A stretch of DNA of 64,000 bases. Origin: Tetrapyrgos nigripes. Its lineage: Eukaryota; Basidiomycota; Agaricomycetes; Agaricales; Campanellaceae. Positions 48,101 through 59,048 of this stretch are shown one piece after another. Made by a program: the position numbers and the translations under genes. The DNA is taken from positions 116,833 through 180,832 of the forward strand of contig JAACJM010000177.1 in NCBI GenBank assembly GCA_013368315.1. Direction: 5' to 3'. Each line of letters starts with the position of its first letter. Position 1 is the first letter of the stretch. Below the pieces are notes generated by a model, which saw only the letters and a program-made list of their open reading frames with translations, was not told the DNA's origin and ran no database searches.

Positions 48101-49185
48101 GAACGTTCCATTGGACCAAGACGGCCAGGAAAAACCACTCTACGACAAGCATTCAGGAGAGTTACTGACACTGGAGAAGTGTCTTCTGTATCAGCCTCCA
48201 AAGTGCCCTTGGATAGGAAAGCAGAATGTCAGTGTCGTCAAGGGACTGATGAGGAGCTTGGGGACTGTGAAAGACGTGAGACGAGACCATCATCGTCCCA
48301 GCAGGCTGACTATTGTCGTAGAACTGTACATGATACGTATTGAGAGGGGAGGGAATCCCTGCATCGAGGTGGACTACACCTGGGTTAGAGACCACCAGTA
48401 AGTTGATTCTCTTTAAATCTGATGTGGACTCTTTGTGAATTTTCCTATCTTGCAGCACTGGGCTTTCTTTATGGAATCGCTTTCCCCTCAGGGGCAATCA
48501 AGCCTATTGGGAGCCGCTGGTAGATGCCCATCCAGTTAAACCGTCATCATCTGTCAATACGCAAAACACTGTCCCTCCGCTTCTGCCTGCTTTTGAGCTA
48601 GGAAAGACGCCACCGTGGACAGGTGGTGAGTCAGCAGCTGAGGCCACTACTGCTTCCACTTCGACTTCATGTACTCACTGGGCTGTCGACCGTCGTCTGC
48701 ATAGCAAGGAATTCTTCGCTCGATGGATACCTTCCAAAGGTCTTGGAGAACCGAAAGTCGTGGCCAAACCGAACTCGTTGACTGGGCTGGTGCGAATCAC
48801 GGATCGCAATGGATGGTGAGACGTTCCTCCCAATGAGATTCATCTGTTGGAAGGTCATCTTAACCAATCTCACAAGAAAAATCGTGATGCGCTGCTGGTT
48901 GTCCATGGAGAGCATACAGGCAAATACCTTTGGCCCTTCTATCATGACTTTATTGATGTGGAGGGGGAGAAGGAGCAACAGCCGGCCATTATGGCTGTGG
49001 AGTTTCATGATTGGGGAGAAGATATTGAAAATCAAGTGGAAGGTTTTGTTCTGGTCAGGCCTGAAGAATATGCCAAGGCAGCTGGAGACGTCAATCGAGA
49101 ACAATTCAAAGGAGAGATAAAGCGGTTGCATGATGAGGCCCAAGCCCATAACAAAAGGCCCAGGCCAAAAGTCCGCTGTGAATGA
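45110..49185 (+). pseudogene. Spt5-like NGN/KOW transcription elongation factor homologue, transposon cargo, slightly broken
   Basis: Exons: 45110-45377, 45440-45672, 45734-47598, 47654-47883, 47939-48397, 48456-49185 (3785 nt, one base short of a multiple of three). The acidic N-terminus contains KRIESFLDIEAGES, as in Spt5. The NGN domain begins LKCKHGQESNLVFNIMCF. After an unusual insert of roughly 250 residues it continues ILSAFAVAGLSGYICLEADL. KOW1 is KWVRITKGIYSGDLATVV. A second KOW-like unit is GGRHKGLRGWVV, and a late one is LVVHGEHTGKYLWPF. Spt5 partners Spt4 and binds RNA polymerase II. Breaks: a frameshift at about 47310, where one frame ends VARRV and the next resumes VEILPPLER, and a TGA at 48817-48819 where CGA would be open. 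Codon use and intron size look fungal. It is a diverged paralogue, not the housekeeping gene. Confidence 0.8.
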
Positions 49186-49191
49186 GACAGA

Positions 49192-49350
49192 AGGCAGCTC
49201 TAGCTCTCTCTTTCACTCTGTCCTTTTTAGTTCCTGTCTGTTGCGTTCGCATTAGGATTGGGGATGTCTGATGGCAGCTCTAGCTCTCTTTCACTCTCTC
49301 CTTTTTGCTTCCTGTTGCGTTCATGTTAGGTTGGGGGACGTCTGATTCTA
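49192..49350 (+). repeat. Direct repeat in the 3' flank of the Spt5-like gene
   Basis: A unit of about 75 bp (GGCAGCTCTAGCTCTC...CTTCCTGT...GGGGA-GTCTGAT) is present twice in tandem, with small deletions in the second copy. Confidence 0.7.
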
Positions 49351-49960
49351 GTCAAGCTGCTGTATCTCATGTTTTGTTACTGCTGTCGTCATGCTTTCTT
49401 GTTTGTAGCATATATATAGGTTCTGGAGGTGTAGTCAGGCTCATTCCTCCTGTATCGGACTTCTTGATATTCTTATCACAACTTAACGTAGCCATGGACC
49501 ACAACATAAAGCACTTTAAAATAGTTTATCGCATTCATGTAAATGTATCGTATGGCCAATCTATTCAGGGTTATTTTTGAGAGCAGTACAAAATGTGGTC
49601 GTGGCTACTGAGAAATTAAGAGAAACAAGAAGCGTCCGCAAGTCTGCAAAGACGTTAAACTAGATAAATAGGCAACTGGGCGTGGTGAGTACTGGGTGAT
49701 TCATCACAAACGGTCACTGACTTCTTGTAATTGTGGTGATTGACAGAGGTGACTGTCCGCAACGACATTAAACTACGTACTGAAGAAGCGTGGTTGTGTG
49801 CTTTCTCAGTATGTATGTCCAGTAACGGACCGAGGAATCGGTCAAGCAGGTTCATAGAAGCGAGATCTTAGGTCGTTGAGGTATGTAGATATACATGTTC
49901 GTGGTCCTATGACTGATACAAACTATGTATTTACCTCAGGTTTTCTCCATTCTGCGTCAA

Positions 49961-51644
49961 TTATCCCAAGCATAGGGTCTCAACCTCAGCCACCTCCTGC
50001 TCTTCCTCATCGAACTCGGAATCACTAAGCACGATCGGATTACAATGACTACCTGGTTCATCTGAATCTAGATTGTGGCTGGTGCCTTGGAAGCTTTCTG
50101 CGTCCAGACGAGGAGGCGAATAAGGAGGAGGCGGAGAGCGATAGCGATGATGTCCCTGAGTAACCAGCCTATGGATTTGAACCTGTGCAGCAGGATACGC
50201 AGCTAAGGCTTGAAGGGAAGAAGGTCAGTGTATTGCTTGGAAAAAGATGAGCTTACACTCACAGACGTAGCCTTCAGTCCTGAAGCGGTAATGAGGATAC
50301 AGATCACGAAGCTCCTTTCGCTCGTCGGCGGTGAGATGTTTGATGTTCCGATGAATATAGCAGTAGGAACAAGACACTTGGAGATCCAGCCAAAGAGGAT
50401 CAATGGAGATTATGTGGACCTGGGAGAGACGGACTGAGCATCGGTGGATGTTCCAGTAGTGGATAAAGTGCCGCTGAATGGTGTCAATCATGCGACACGA
50501 GTTGTAATCCAAGGTGAGGTCGATGAAAGATGCCAGCTTGGAGTGTCGTAGCCAGTCAGGGTTGATGGAGCTGGGCCAGTCAGTGTTCATCTCAGAGGTG
50601 AGTGCGAGATCTGGCTCTACAAGAATGTCACTAAATGTCTTGTTATATATCCAGGAGATGATGCCTGTCGAAATGGACTTTCGGGGAAACGCAACATGGT
50701 CAGGCTCGGAACCTGGTGGCCACCATCGGAGATCCTGACACTCCGTTCCAATCTACTTATGAATCTGCAGCACTTGGTAAGCGCAGGTTAGCGTTGGACA
50801 ATTGTTGGACTGTTGTATTGACACTGTCGTCGTTCCCAGACTGTTCTTCACTTATAGACCAGGATGGCAATCATTCATTCAATTATATTAGCTGGAGAGT
50901 ACGATACCGAAGGACTAACGGCACAACTATGCACCCAACGCAAAGAATGTACACATGGAAGGATAGAATGGTGAAGCATATTATAGAGGAGTTAGCGTAG
51001 TAGGCGACAGAAAGGATCAAAATGAAAGGAAAAGTGGTCACTATAAAGTACTGAGAAAGGTGGAGTCGGCGAAGGGAAGTGGTGTGGGAGAGAGGGCTAA
51101 GTGATTGAAAGAGAGGGTAGGCAGAAGGCCCTACACGGAACGAGCTGGTGTCAATGTCAAGTTAGTTGAGTGGATGGACAAGAGAAGGGTGAGTTTACTT
51201 GCCTGCGTGGATTTCCGTGAGTAGTCCATTGAACCAAGTCATCCAGCGCTCGTGTCTTTCTTGGCGATTGGAGTTGATTTCGTCAAACTCCTTCCATTTC
51301 TGGAGATAGCCCTCAAGGAGATCCTGGGCCAACCTGGGAAGGGGAACGCAGAGCGAGAGACGATTACACTTTTGGCAGTGGAAGCTAAGCCAGCCCTGCT
51401 TGCTGAGGAAGACGTTGTGAGGCTTTTTGCTACGCGGACACTCCAAGACGAAGTTGACGAGTCCCCAGTACATGTACCTGAGGATGACGAATTGCGCCTT
51501 GCCAACACGAGACACATTGCGAAGGTATGCAGGAGCGTCGTTGGCGTCTATGTACTCGAGTTCCCACTCCACGACCGGATCTGGAGGACAGACACTGAAG
51601 TTGTCAAAGGGAAAGAATGGCTCGACGAGGCATTGTGGAGGCAT
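49961..51644 (-). CDS. Unidentified companion gene of the giant transposon (one or two genes)
   Basis: ATG at 51644. First exon (51644-51199) reads MPPQCLVEPFFPFDNFSVCP, then VLECPRSKKPHNVFLSKQ and SFHCQKCNRLS (Cys-x2-Cys), and ends at a gtaaac donor. A second coding block (about 50740-50263) includes DLRWWPPGSEPDHVAFPRKS, then a helical part with WLRHSKLASFIDLTLDYNSC and VSCSYCYIHRN (second Cys-x2-Cys). A clean intron (50262-50209) joins it to 50208-49961, whose product is Ser/Pro-rich (RSPPPPYSPPRL) and ends in an acidic tail (LSDSEFDEEEQEV). No stop interrupts these blocks, unlike its neighbours. The link between the first and second block is unsure, so two genes are possible. It lies head to head with the KDZ gene (start 51909), 264 bp away. 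The Cys pairs suggest zinc binding. No family recognised. Confidence 0.5.
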
Positions 51645-51908
51645 GAAGTGGAAGGGAAAGGAGAGAGTGAAGAGAACCTGCGAAAGCCGAACGATGGACT
51701 TGAATATTTATTGGTACGTAGGGTAGAACGGATGGACTTATATATTTATTGGTGCATAGCGTAGCCCGCATTGTACTTATTTGTGCCTAAATGCAGCGGT
51801 CTTACTCTTTCAAGATTGAGATTGGTGTGTTAGCAAGATTCAGCAGGGTCGCATCCGCAATGACGTTAAACTACGGGTTGGGGTTTTGTAGTGCTGGCTG
51901 TCCACACA

Positions 51909-54900
51909 ATGTCCACTCTGAGGCCTCGTAGGAACAAATCCAGTCCCACCAAAGCAACGCCGTCCCTGGACCTCATACCGGCTTCTGTACCCTCTGGTCG
52001 AGAAGCCAACTATGAAGATGACAATACGCCACAAGTGTATCTGGGCCTGGGGCGTGCACTACTTCAGGATCCTCGTGCGAGTGCCCACATCCCCCAATCA
52101 CCTTTGAAACGTCTGGGAAACTGAGGGTGGATTGTAGAGGGAGCGCCTCCTCCATCTCCATCCAAACACAGCCAGAAACGTCAAGCTCAATATGTACGAT
52201 GGCAAGTGCTTCTGCCTTGGCTTCGTCAGCCTTATATGGAGGTACTGCATCAAACGGAGAGTCTCCGCCTACCAGCTCCATTGTTGGTGACTTTGCGTGC
52301 ATGTACAAGCTGTTCTGACTGCACCGAGCAGACTGTCCAACTTGTGCGCTTCAACAGTGAGTTTTGGAGTATCATTGAATGAGGAATGATAGTTTTGACG
52401 GACTTTGACAGAACTAGAAAGCATCATACTCAAGGTGTGCAGTTGCAGGCCAGCAGCGGAACAACTGGTTCGGAGTGGATTTTTTCCTTGTGCACCAAAA
52501 TTTCCTACTCTGGCCGTGGACATTTGCATGATGGATTTCGTTTCGAGGCTCTTCACGCGAGTTTCTCCGAATCATACCACTTGGTGTGGAGCATTAGAGG
52601 ACTTTCTACGGAATCAGGGTTATAAATTGGACGGTAAAGTGAGTGTGCCTTTGTGATTGTCCCTGGAAAGTCAGTACTGACTCTGGTATATAGGACACCT
52701 TGTGGCGCCAATTCAGCAATAGCCTTCTATGGTTCAACCGTCTTCAAGCTTCCACGGAATCTCATATCCACGCTCTGATGACGAATGAAAGGAGTAGTTT
52801 GATGACCGGGACTAATGACGACACTGAGGAGGACAGTGACAGAGCTCCCCTGGTAGACCTCGGGGACGAAGAAGACATTGAAAAGCCTAGCAGAGCCCGC
52901 AAACGAAGTCGTGAAAGCCATGTACAAGACCCGCAGGATGAAGAGACTACAGAAGAGAACTCTCCTCCTCTATCTCGTCCTAGCGAATATCTGCACTCCC
53001 AATGTCCTGCTTGCTTTGGAGGTAGTTTCGAGAAGAGGAATTGCCTGAAATGGTCAGTGTTTAATCTCTCGGCAGTACAGTGAACTGATGGCTGGCTGGT
53101 ACAGTTCAGGTCAGACGTTCTTGTTTGTCTGGATGCGTGCTTTACGCAATGACATAATAGACATGCCCAAGACCCACCTAGACAACACCCGGACACTTTC
53201 TTCCTCTCCAAAGAGGAGGTTGACGAAGCAGAGAAACGAGTGAATGCTGCGAGGGAAAGAGCTGAGCGGCCAAGAAAGAACAAAAAATGAAGCATGGGGA
53301 ATCCAACATCGGAGACATGGAGAGGGATGACTATGAGGAGGGGATGAAAGTCTCGAGGGCAGTACTCGACGCCTGCAGTGGCAGCTTCACTGCTGCCCAG
53401 GAGTTCATTGCCAAGGTCATCCCTAACAGATGCGATGTGACTGGCGTTATGGCTCTTCTTTGCTGTCATGACCGTCCATTATTCCTGGTTAACATGACTT
53501 CTCCGGGCGAGCGGCAGCATTACGCCATTGCTCTACTGGACAGACTTTTCAAGCACCTTCCCGACTTCGTGACTGTGGGTCTATTGTATGATATCGGTTG
53601 TCAACTGGAACGGAGCTGCGTGAGGTGGGGATTCCTAGAGGAGCAGATTCTGGTTCGACTGGTGTTTGCAATTTCCGTCTTCCACGCATTTGGTCATCAA
53701 TGGCCTTGTCAACTCGTGTACCATCCTCGCAAATGCAAAGGTTTTGGGCTTACAGATGGGGAGGGGGCAGAGAGATTGTGGCTCTTGTTGCAGCGCCTGA
53801 TTTCTTACACTCGGGTTGCAGGGGTAAGCAATTGGCATTTCAGACATATTGATCATACTCATTGATTTTATACAGTATCATCTACGAATCTACATTTTGG
53901 CAACACTGAGAGCTTGCTGCGTTTGGGCAAGTGGATGAAACACAAGCATTGTCTGTTGCAGGAGAGACAGGAGATGGCGGGAAAAGAGTTGAAGGAGAGC
54001 GGCGTGAGTATGGAGATAGTCAGAGAGGAATGGGAGGACCAAATAGCAGCACAGATGCAACCTTTACCAGGTGAGTGGTTACCTGGTGTCATGTTAATGA
54101 TTGCCAGCTGAGTCTTGCGTAGCACAGCATAAAAACAGGGGTAGAAGAGCCATCAAAGAGGTTATTCGTTTAAGGAAAGCTAGGGAGGCTCAGAACAACG
54201 AGGTCAAACGTCTGCACAAAGCTATCAGCAATCCAAACGCCCTTCCCTATGAGATAGCAGCAGCTGTAGTGGATCTACCTGCAGCGGTGGCATGTTTGAA
54301 CGAAACATCAGAAAAAGTACGTTTGAAGGAACAACAACTTGGCGTAGACAATAAGGCGCAACTGTTGACGCTGGTCAACAGCACCTTCATAGCTGCAAGA
54401 ATGAATGCCCTAGCCCTCAAGACTCGATTGAGGGAACGTTTGAGAGGGCGGAAATTCGAGATGGACAGGGTAGAACGGTCATGTTGCCAACAATGCAGTG
54501 GTAAGAGTCATGAATTTGGTTTGCAGGAATAATCTGAATTTATTCAAAATTGTAGAGAAAAAACTGAACGAGCATATGGAGAAGGCGGTTAAACGGCGGG
54601 ATCCAGGTATCAAGGAACTTGTGCGGAAATATAACAGTCTAGTGAAGAACATGGAAGAGCTCATCATCAAGAAGAAAGCACCTTGCAATGCAATTGCACC
54701 TTGGCCTATTGCTATGGAAGGATTGTTCAACCTTGACATCAATGATGATATTTGGCAGGATGTGGGGCTGGATTATGAGGATGGGGTCAGCGGAGCGACA
54801 GCACCTTGATGGTTGTCTGACGAGAACGTTAGAAAAGGGATTAGGGCGATGTTGGAGTTGGACAGATGTGAAGAAGAGGATGAATGGCTTAGGGTGGAAG

Positions 54901-55348
54901 AAGAGGCGATGGTGGAGTGGTTCAGAGAGGAATGGGTGGTGCTCCAGAGGGCAAAAGCAGGACATGAAGGTGAGAGCTTGCATTGTGGTGACCGTTTGTA
55001 AAATGCTGACAATAAAGACCAGAAAACTATCTACAATATCAGTTTGACGTACGACAACGCCACTTGCTTCGGGTTTGTGCTCTGTGGGACATAGATGGGT
55101 GGGATGGGAGGTGGGGTCCGTTGCCCGAGCAGTTGGCAGAGACATGGGCCATAGAAAAAAATTCGTCGGCAATGCCAGTGCGGCACTACGAGGATGAGGA
55201 GTCAGAATTTGACCCTGATTTTGAACAGGACGTTGATGAAGGGCTGGAGGAACATTTGGAGAGTGTTATGACAGCGTCGGCATCGCGGGAGATGGAGGAC
55301 GGGGCTGGCTTGGATGAGAGCGACTCGTGTGAGCAGGGAGGTCTGTAG
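51909..55348 (+). pseudogene. KDZ-superfamily transposase with CxC cysteine-cluster region, decayed
   Basis: N-terminal part: MSTLRPRRNKSSPTKATPSL. Next is a block near 52140-52350 with SQKRQAQYVRWQ, PYMEVLHQTESLR and a Cys cluster CTSCSDC, then VCSCRPAAEQLVRSGFFPCA followed by YKLDGKDTLWRQFSNSLLW (CxC1/CxC2-like region of KDZ proteins). The core follows: CPACFGG, DVLVCLDACF, RHPDTFF-like QHPDTFFLSKEEVDE, CCHDRPLFLVNMTSPGE, YDIGCQLERS, and FHAFGHQWPCQ with FGLTDGEGAERLW (acidic residues of the RNase H-like core). The C-terminal coiled coil matches the family down to DINDDIWQDVGL. An intron at 53824-53875 and one near 54968 are canonical. Breaks: TGA at 53150-53152 and 54807-54809 (both CGA-to-TGA contexts), a frameshift in the A-run at 53282-53287, another near 53890. 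This should be the element's transposase, now inactive. Confidence 0.88.
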
Positions 55349-55609
55349 GGTATTATTATGGTCAATATAGTATGATACTTCAGGTTCACATTGATAGATG
55401 CAATATTGCAACGCCGGATTCTTGGGAAGTGGAATACTGACTCAGGTAGAAAATCCAATTATGGCAATATGCAAGTTAAGACTCCATCTGGGTTTAAAAA
55501 GAAATATATAGGGAATTGCCTGCACTTGTGTGACCCCTTGCTGGAGCAGTGTATCATATTTATCTAAATATGCAAGTTATGAGTCCATCTGGGTTTAAAT
55601 AGAAATATA

Positions 55610-56148
55610 TAGGGAATTCCCTGCACTTGTGTGATGTGAATATTAAGGGGACTTCCCTGTGAGAGTGGTGAGGGGAATTCCCTGTGAACTATAAACAAAA
55701 ACTGAATTTCAGGGAAGTCCCTCCAATACTTCTGGGGAACTCCCCAGAATTGGCAGATAGTATATCCTGGGGAAGTACAGGGAATTCCCTGAAAATGAGG
55801 GAAATACAGGGGAAGTCCCTGACTCTTGAGGATTTTCTAGGCAGAGAAAAAGCTCTGTTCAGTTTGTATGACTAGGGGATTGAGTAGTACCCACTTTGAT
55901 AGGTATGGATGTTGGGGGGGGGATATTAGGAATAAAGTGTGGTGTGATATTGGCAGCTCCAGTCTGCAATTGGTGTCTGGTGTGACATGATAGCTATGAG
56001 GCCACATGGACTTGGCATTGAATAACAGACACCAGGACATTAAAAAACAGATAACAGGAGCCAACTGAGGTACTCATAAGTGGTCTGGGGAATTGGGTGT
56101 CATTTCCCTGGGGGAAGTCCCTCAGCTCAGGGAATTTCCCGGGAACTG
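55610..56148. repeat. Right subterminal GGGAATTCCC array
   Basis: Dense copies of GGGAATTCCC and relatives (GGGAAGTCCC, GGGGACTTCCC) between the KDZ gene and the right TIR, mirroring 35276-35983. A direct repeat of AAGTTA-GAGTCCATCTGGGTT occurs just outside (55468 and 55570). Confidence 0.8.
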
Positions 56149-56228
56149 CCTCTACTTAGAGGTAAAAAGTGTAAGGAATTTTCAGTCTAAGAAGATATAG
56201 TTTTGTGGCTGCCTGTAGTGATCTCAGC

Positions 56229-56721
56229 GACTGTGGAAACACAGTTTCTCAAGTTCAAAAGGTTCTACTGCTGCTTGTGGAATCTGGGTTAATTTATTGT
56301 GTGCTTTGGGTTTGTCCTAAGTGGTTGAGCTACATCTTTGACTTAGAAAATACTGAAATATTATACCATAATCGTTACAGATCTCATATCTGATAATTTC
56401 ACTGAGGGATGATGATAAGACATTTGTCACATTTGTAAGTGCTATGCCTGGTTTAGTAGTAGGTGTTTTGAATTTACTGACATTTCTTCAACAAAGACTC
56501 TATATCCCATCTTGATCATCCTGGTGGTAGCTATCCAAAAGGCTAAGGAAGAAAACAAATCTGCCAACCAAATGTCTCTCTCTCAATCTATCCAGTTTAC
56601 CTCAGCCCAAGCTGAGGAGAATCAGGCTGAGAGCCAGGCTCAGGAAGTGTCTGGCTGGCAAGAGGTTGAAGAGGTGGCAGGTGAAGAAGATATTCAGGAG
56701 GTACCACTTCAAGGGATGTAA
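56229..56721 (+). pseudogene. 7-TM receptor-like protein, 3' half
   Basis: Continues directly from 35204: the joined exon reads DIKKNLS, then DCGNTVSQVQKVLLLLVESG and LIYCVLW (TM6), and ends at 56309. Next exons are 56381-56458 (TM7 part with FVTFVSAMPGLV) and 56497-56721 (LYPILIILVVAIQKAKEE, then an acidic Gln/Glu-rich tail to TAA at 56719-56721). Phases match throughout. The last intron is very short (38 nt). The reading frame has no stop of its own, so the insertion alone disables the gene. Confidence 0.8.
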
Positions 56722-56770
56722 TCAGCCTGTTTTTTTTGTTGCTTTTTCATGCCTTCCTTCAGTGCTATTT

Positions 56771-56793
56771 CACACACACACACACACACACAC
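56771..56793 (+). repeat. (CA)n microsatellite
   Basis: About eleven CA units just downstream of the 7-TM stop codon, probably in the 3' UTR. Confidence 0.9.
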
Positions 56794-58935
56794 TTTCATC
56801 TTTTCAGGTTTTCATGCCTTTGACTTACTCATCAGAATTTTCCTTGTATATACACGCACTTACTTCCAGTCACTTAAATTTGATCACTAGCAGCACCTGT
56901 AAAATGGCCACTGTGATGGGTCACAAAGCATTGCTATCTTCCTTTGATGCACAGCTCGAGAATAACACGACTTGCCTGATATCAGAGCATAAGTTATGAG
57001 GCTGAGTTTTTAACACCTGGTTTCTGCATGTGGCAGTGCTAAAAGCCTCTTGATTTTTCCTGTCTGTCAATTTCTGACTCTCCGGTGCGGTAATTGAGGT
57101 TATGGACACCTGTACAACTGTTCCATCAAGACTCAAGACTGTGCATATGGGTACAGTGTCCAACCCTAGATGCCAGGTTTTGTACATCTGCATGTGAAAG
57201 TCAGCACCAGGAAGATAACGGGCACTGGACAAGAGGGGGGATGACAGCACAGTCCAGGGTGAGGGGGAAGAGGGAAAGAGAAAATGGGGCACCAGGGGGA
57301 GGAAGATAGAGCGTTAGTGTTGGTGTATGTGTGTTTGCTGAGGTTGGAGGATATTACCAGATGGTTGAAGGGATTTGAGATATACATTTGTGGACGCTGG
57401 AGGTGGCCAGCCTTTCAGAGGAGAATAGAGGAAAGGTGAGGAGACGTATCGCTTCTATTTTCTTTTTCTTTTTTCAGTGTTGAACTGTGCTAACTTGTCT
57501 TTTTACCTCTGTTTTTCCCTTCCTTTCTTTCCTGCCTGCACATTTTGTCCCCAGCTGTTTCGCATCTCATCTCGTATTAGCTTGCAGCCTGCTAAGTCTG
57601 GCTTCCCGTGCCGTCTTCACCATCAGATCAACACCGACATCAAACTGCAGCTAAAAAACCCTTACATGTGAGACGTCGCCATCAGTATGAGTTCCATATG
57701 CTTCTTCCAACTTAACCCAAGCAAGAGCATAATGTACTTACATGTTCCCTGGGCCCTCACTGGCCCAGCAGATAGAACAGGCTCCCCCCTTCATCCAAAT
57801 CCCAACCCTCCTTAATATCATCCTCGACATTCAATGGCACAACAGTCTAACAAATGGAGTGGATGTCGTCAAAGGAGATAAAGGGTCTTATGTCAATAAT
57901 AAAGGATATTGGCGGGAGAGGGAAGGGAAGAAGAGGAGAGGACAGGGAAAGAGGAGAGGAGGGAAGCCTTCGACACTTGGAATGCCAAGCGTTGAAGCTC
58001 CAACCTGTAGAGATGGTAGATTTGATTACTTCTCGCCTTGGTTTTTTATTTCTTACCTTTCTAGAGTTTTTATTTGATTTTTGAAAGGTTAATTTACAAT
58101 GGACTAATCATCATGGTAAGCCACACTCAAAGTCCGTCTTCTCTCTCTCCCTCTCATCGCTCCATGCGCAGGACCTCCGGGCTGTCCATATCTTTCTCAT
58201 ATCACTGGACCTCCATGTTTGATTCCGTGTTTTCATGATTTCTCAATGATTTCTCCACCTGATTTCTTTACGTGATCTGTATTTACAAACCCTCCGTGTA
58301 AATCATTGCATCAGAGGACTCGACAATCATTTGACTTATCTCTCTCTCTGAGTCACCTGGTATGTACTGTACTTGTTTCTCTTGGTCTCTTTTTAATTTA
58401 TCTATCTCTCTTTGATGTCTGTACTAGTTACATATATCCTCACCCCAAAGAACCTGTACTCTCCAAGTCCGGTTGGCATCGTGTGTTTGATGAAAGAAAG
58501 GTGCTTGTATGCAAGTTTCTTGTTTCAAACCTATACTCAACAGTATCTAGGCTTTTCTCGACATGCTGGGCACTTGCGGCGACGTCGTCGACAGCTGCAA
58601 AAACCAGCAAACATCCCTCTCCCACGGACGAATGCTGCTGCTGCTGTCCCAAGCTTAGTTACACCTCACAACTACCACCATCGTCGTTTCCCCAACTCGA
58701 CATCCCATCTAAACCCGGTACCCCTTAGTCTTCAGGATCTGGTTCCGGGCCCGGCCTGTTCATGACTCCCCTCTACTCATACCCAACCCACTCATGTCCA
58801 AACTACAGAGTTCCTCGTCTAGTTATACTTAACCAATACTCCGTCTTTTGATAATGATCAGGCGTCTCATGCCGTCAATGGTGCTTCAAGAGACGGGGAT
58901 GAGAGAAGAGTGATGAGGAGGGGACAGGTACACCG
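56794..58935. other. Intergenic, no supported gene
   Basis: Contains a degraded GAGGCTGAGTTTTTAACACC motif near 57000 and purine-rich tracts (57900-57960). Open frames up to 140 codons near 58306-58765 have no motif support. Confidence 0.4.
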
Positions 58936-59003
58936 TACCAGTACTAGACCCGTCAAAAATACGGGCGTACCAGTATTGCTGGACGGCGCGGAGCCCTATT
59001 CGG
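58936..59003 (+). repeat. Copy of the dispersed CCAGTACTAGACCCGT module
   Basis: Matches 21060-21128 on the other strand over about 65 bp and 14938-14990 on the same strand in part. Confidence 0.5.
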
Positions 59004-59048
59004 AGTCACGTCTACAGACCGCCTCATCAACCACGCGGAAATTTTAAG

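Larger units (their letters stand above)
35205..56220 (+). mobile_element. Giant KDZ-type DNA transposon, 21,016 bp, with cargo genes
   Basis: Exact 8-bp duplication ATCTCAGC at 35197-35204 and 56221-56228. TIRs are imperfect over about 120-160 bp; shared blocks, read inward, are CAGGCA-x-CCA, TTAGACTGAA, TACACTTTTTACCTCTA, GTAGAGGCA and GGGAAATTCCC. Deleting the element restores the open frame of the 7-TM gene, which proves the insertion. Inside is a KDZ transposase (51909-55348); KDZ/Zisupton elements make 8-bp duplications. Other contents are an Spt5-like gene, two unidentified minus-strand genes, a hexamer minisatellite, a solo LTR and terminal GGGAATTCCC arrays. Confidence 0.88.

Noticed and set aside
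35276..56148. The two GGGAATTCCC regions as two separate small elements
   Set aside because: They are inverted relative to each other and continuous with the TIRs and the exact 8-bp TSD of one element, so they are its two ends.
35205..56220. A TET/JBP dioxygenase cargo gene, which has been reported with some KDZ elements
   Set aside because: No H-x-D...H dioxygenase motif could be found in the minus-strand genes or elsewhere in the element.
58306..58765. Open frames with basic and Pro-rich sequence
   Set aside because: Low complexity and overlapping frames without family features.
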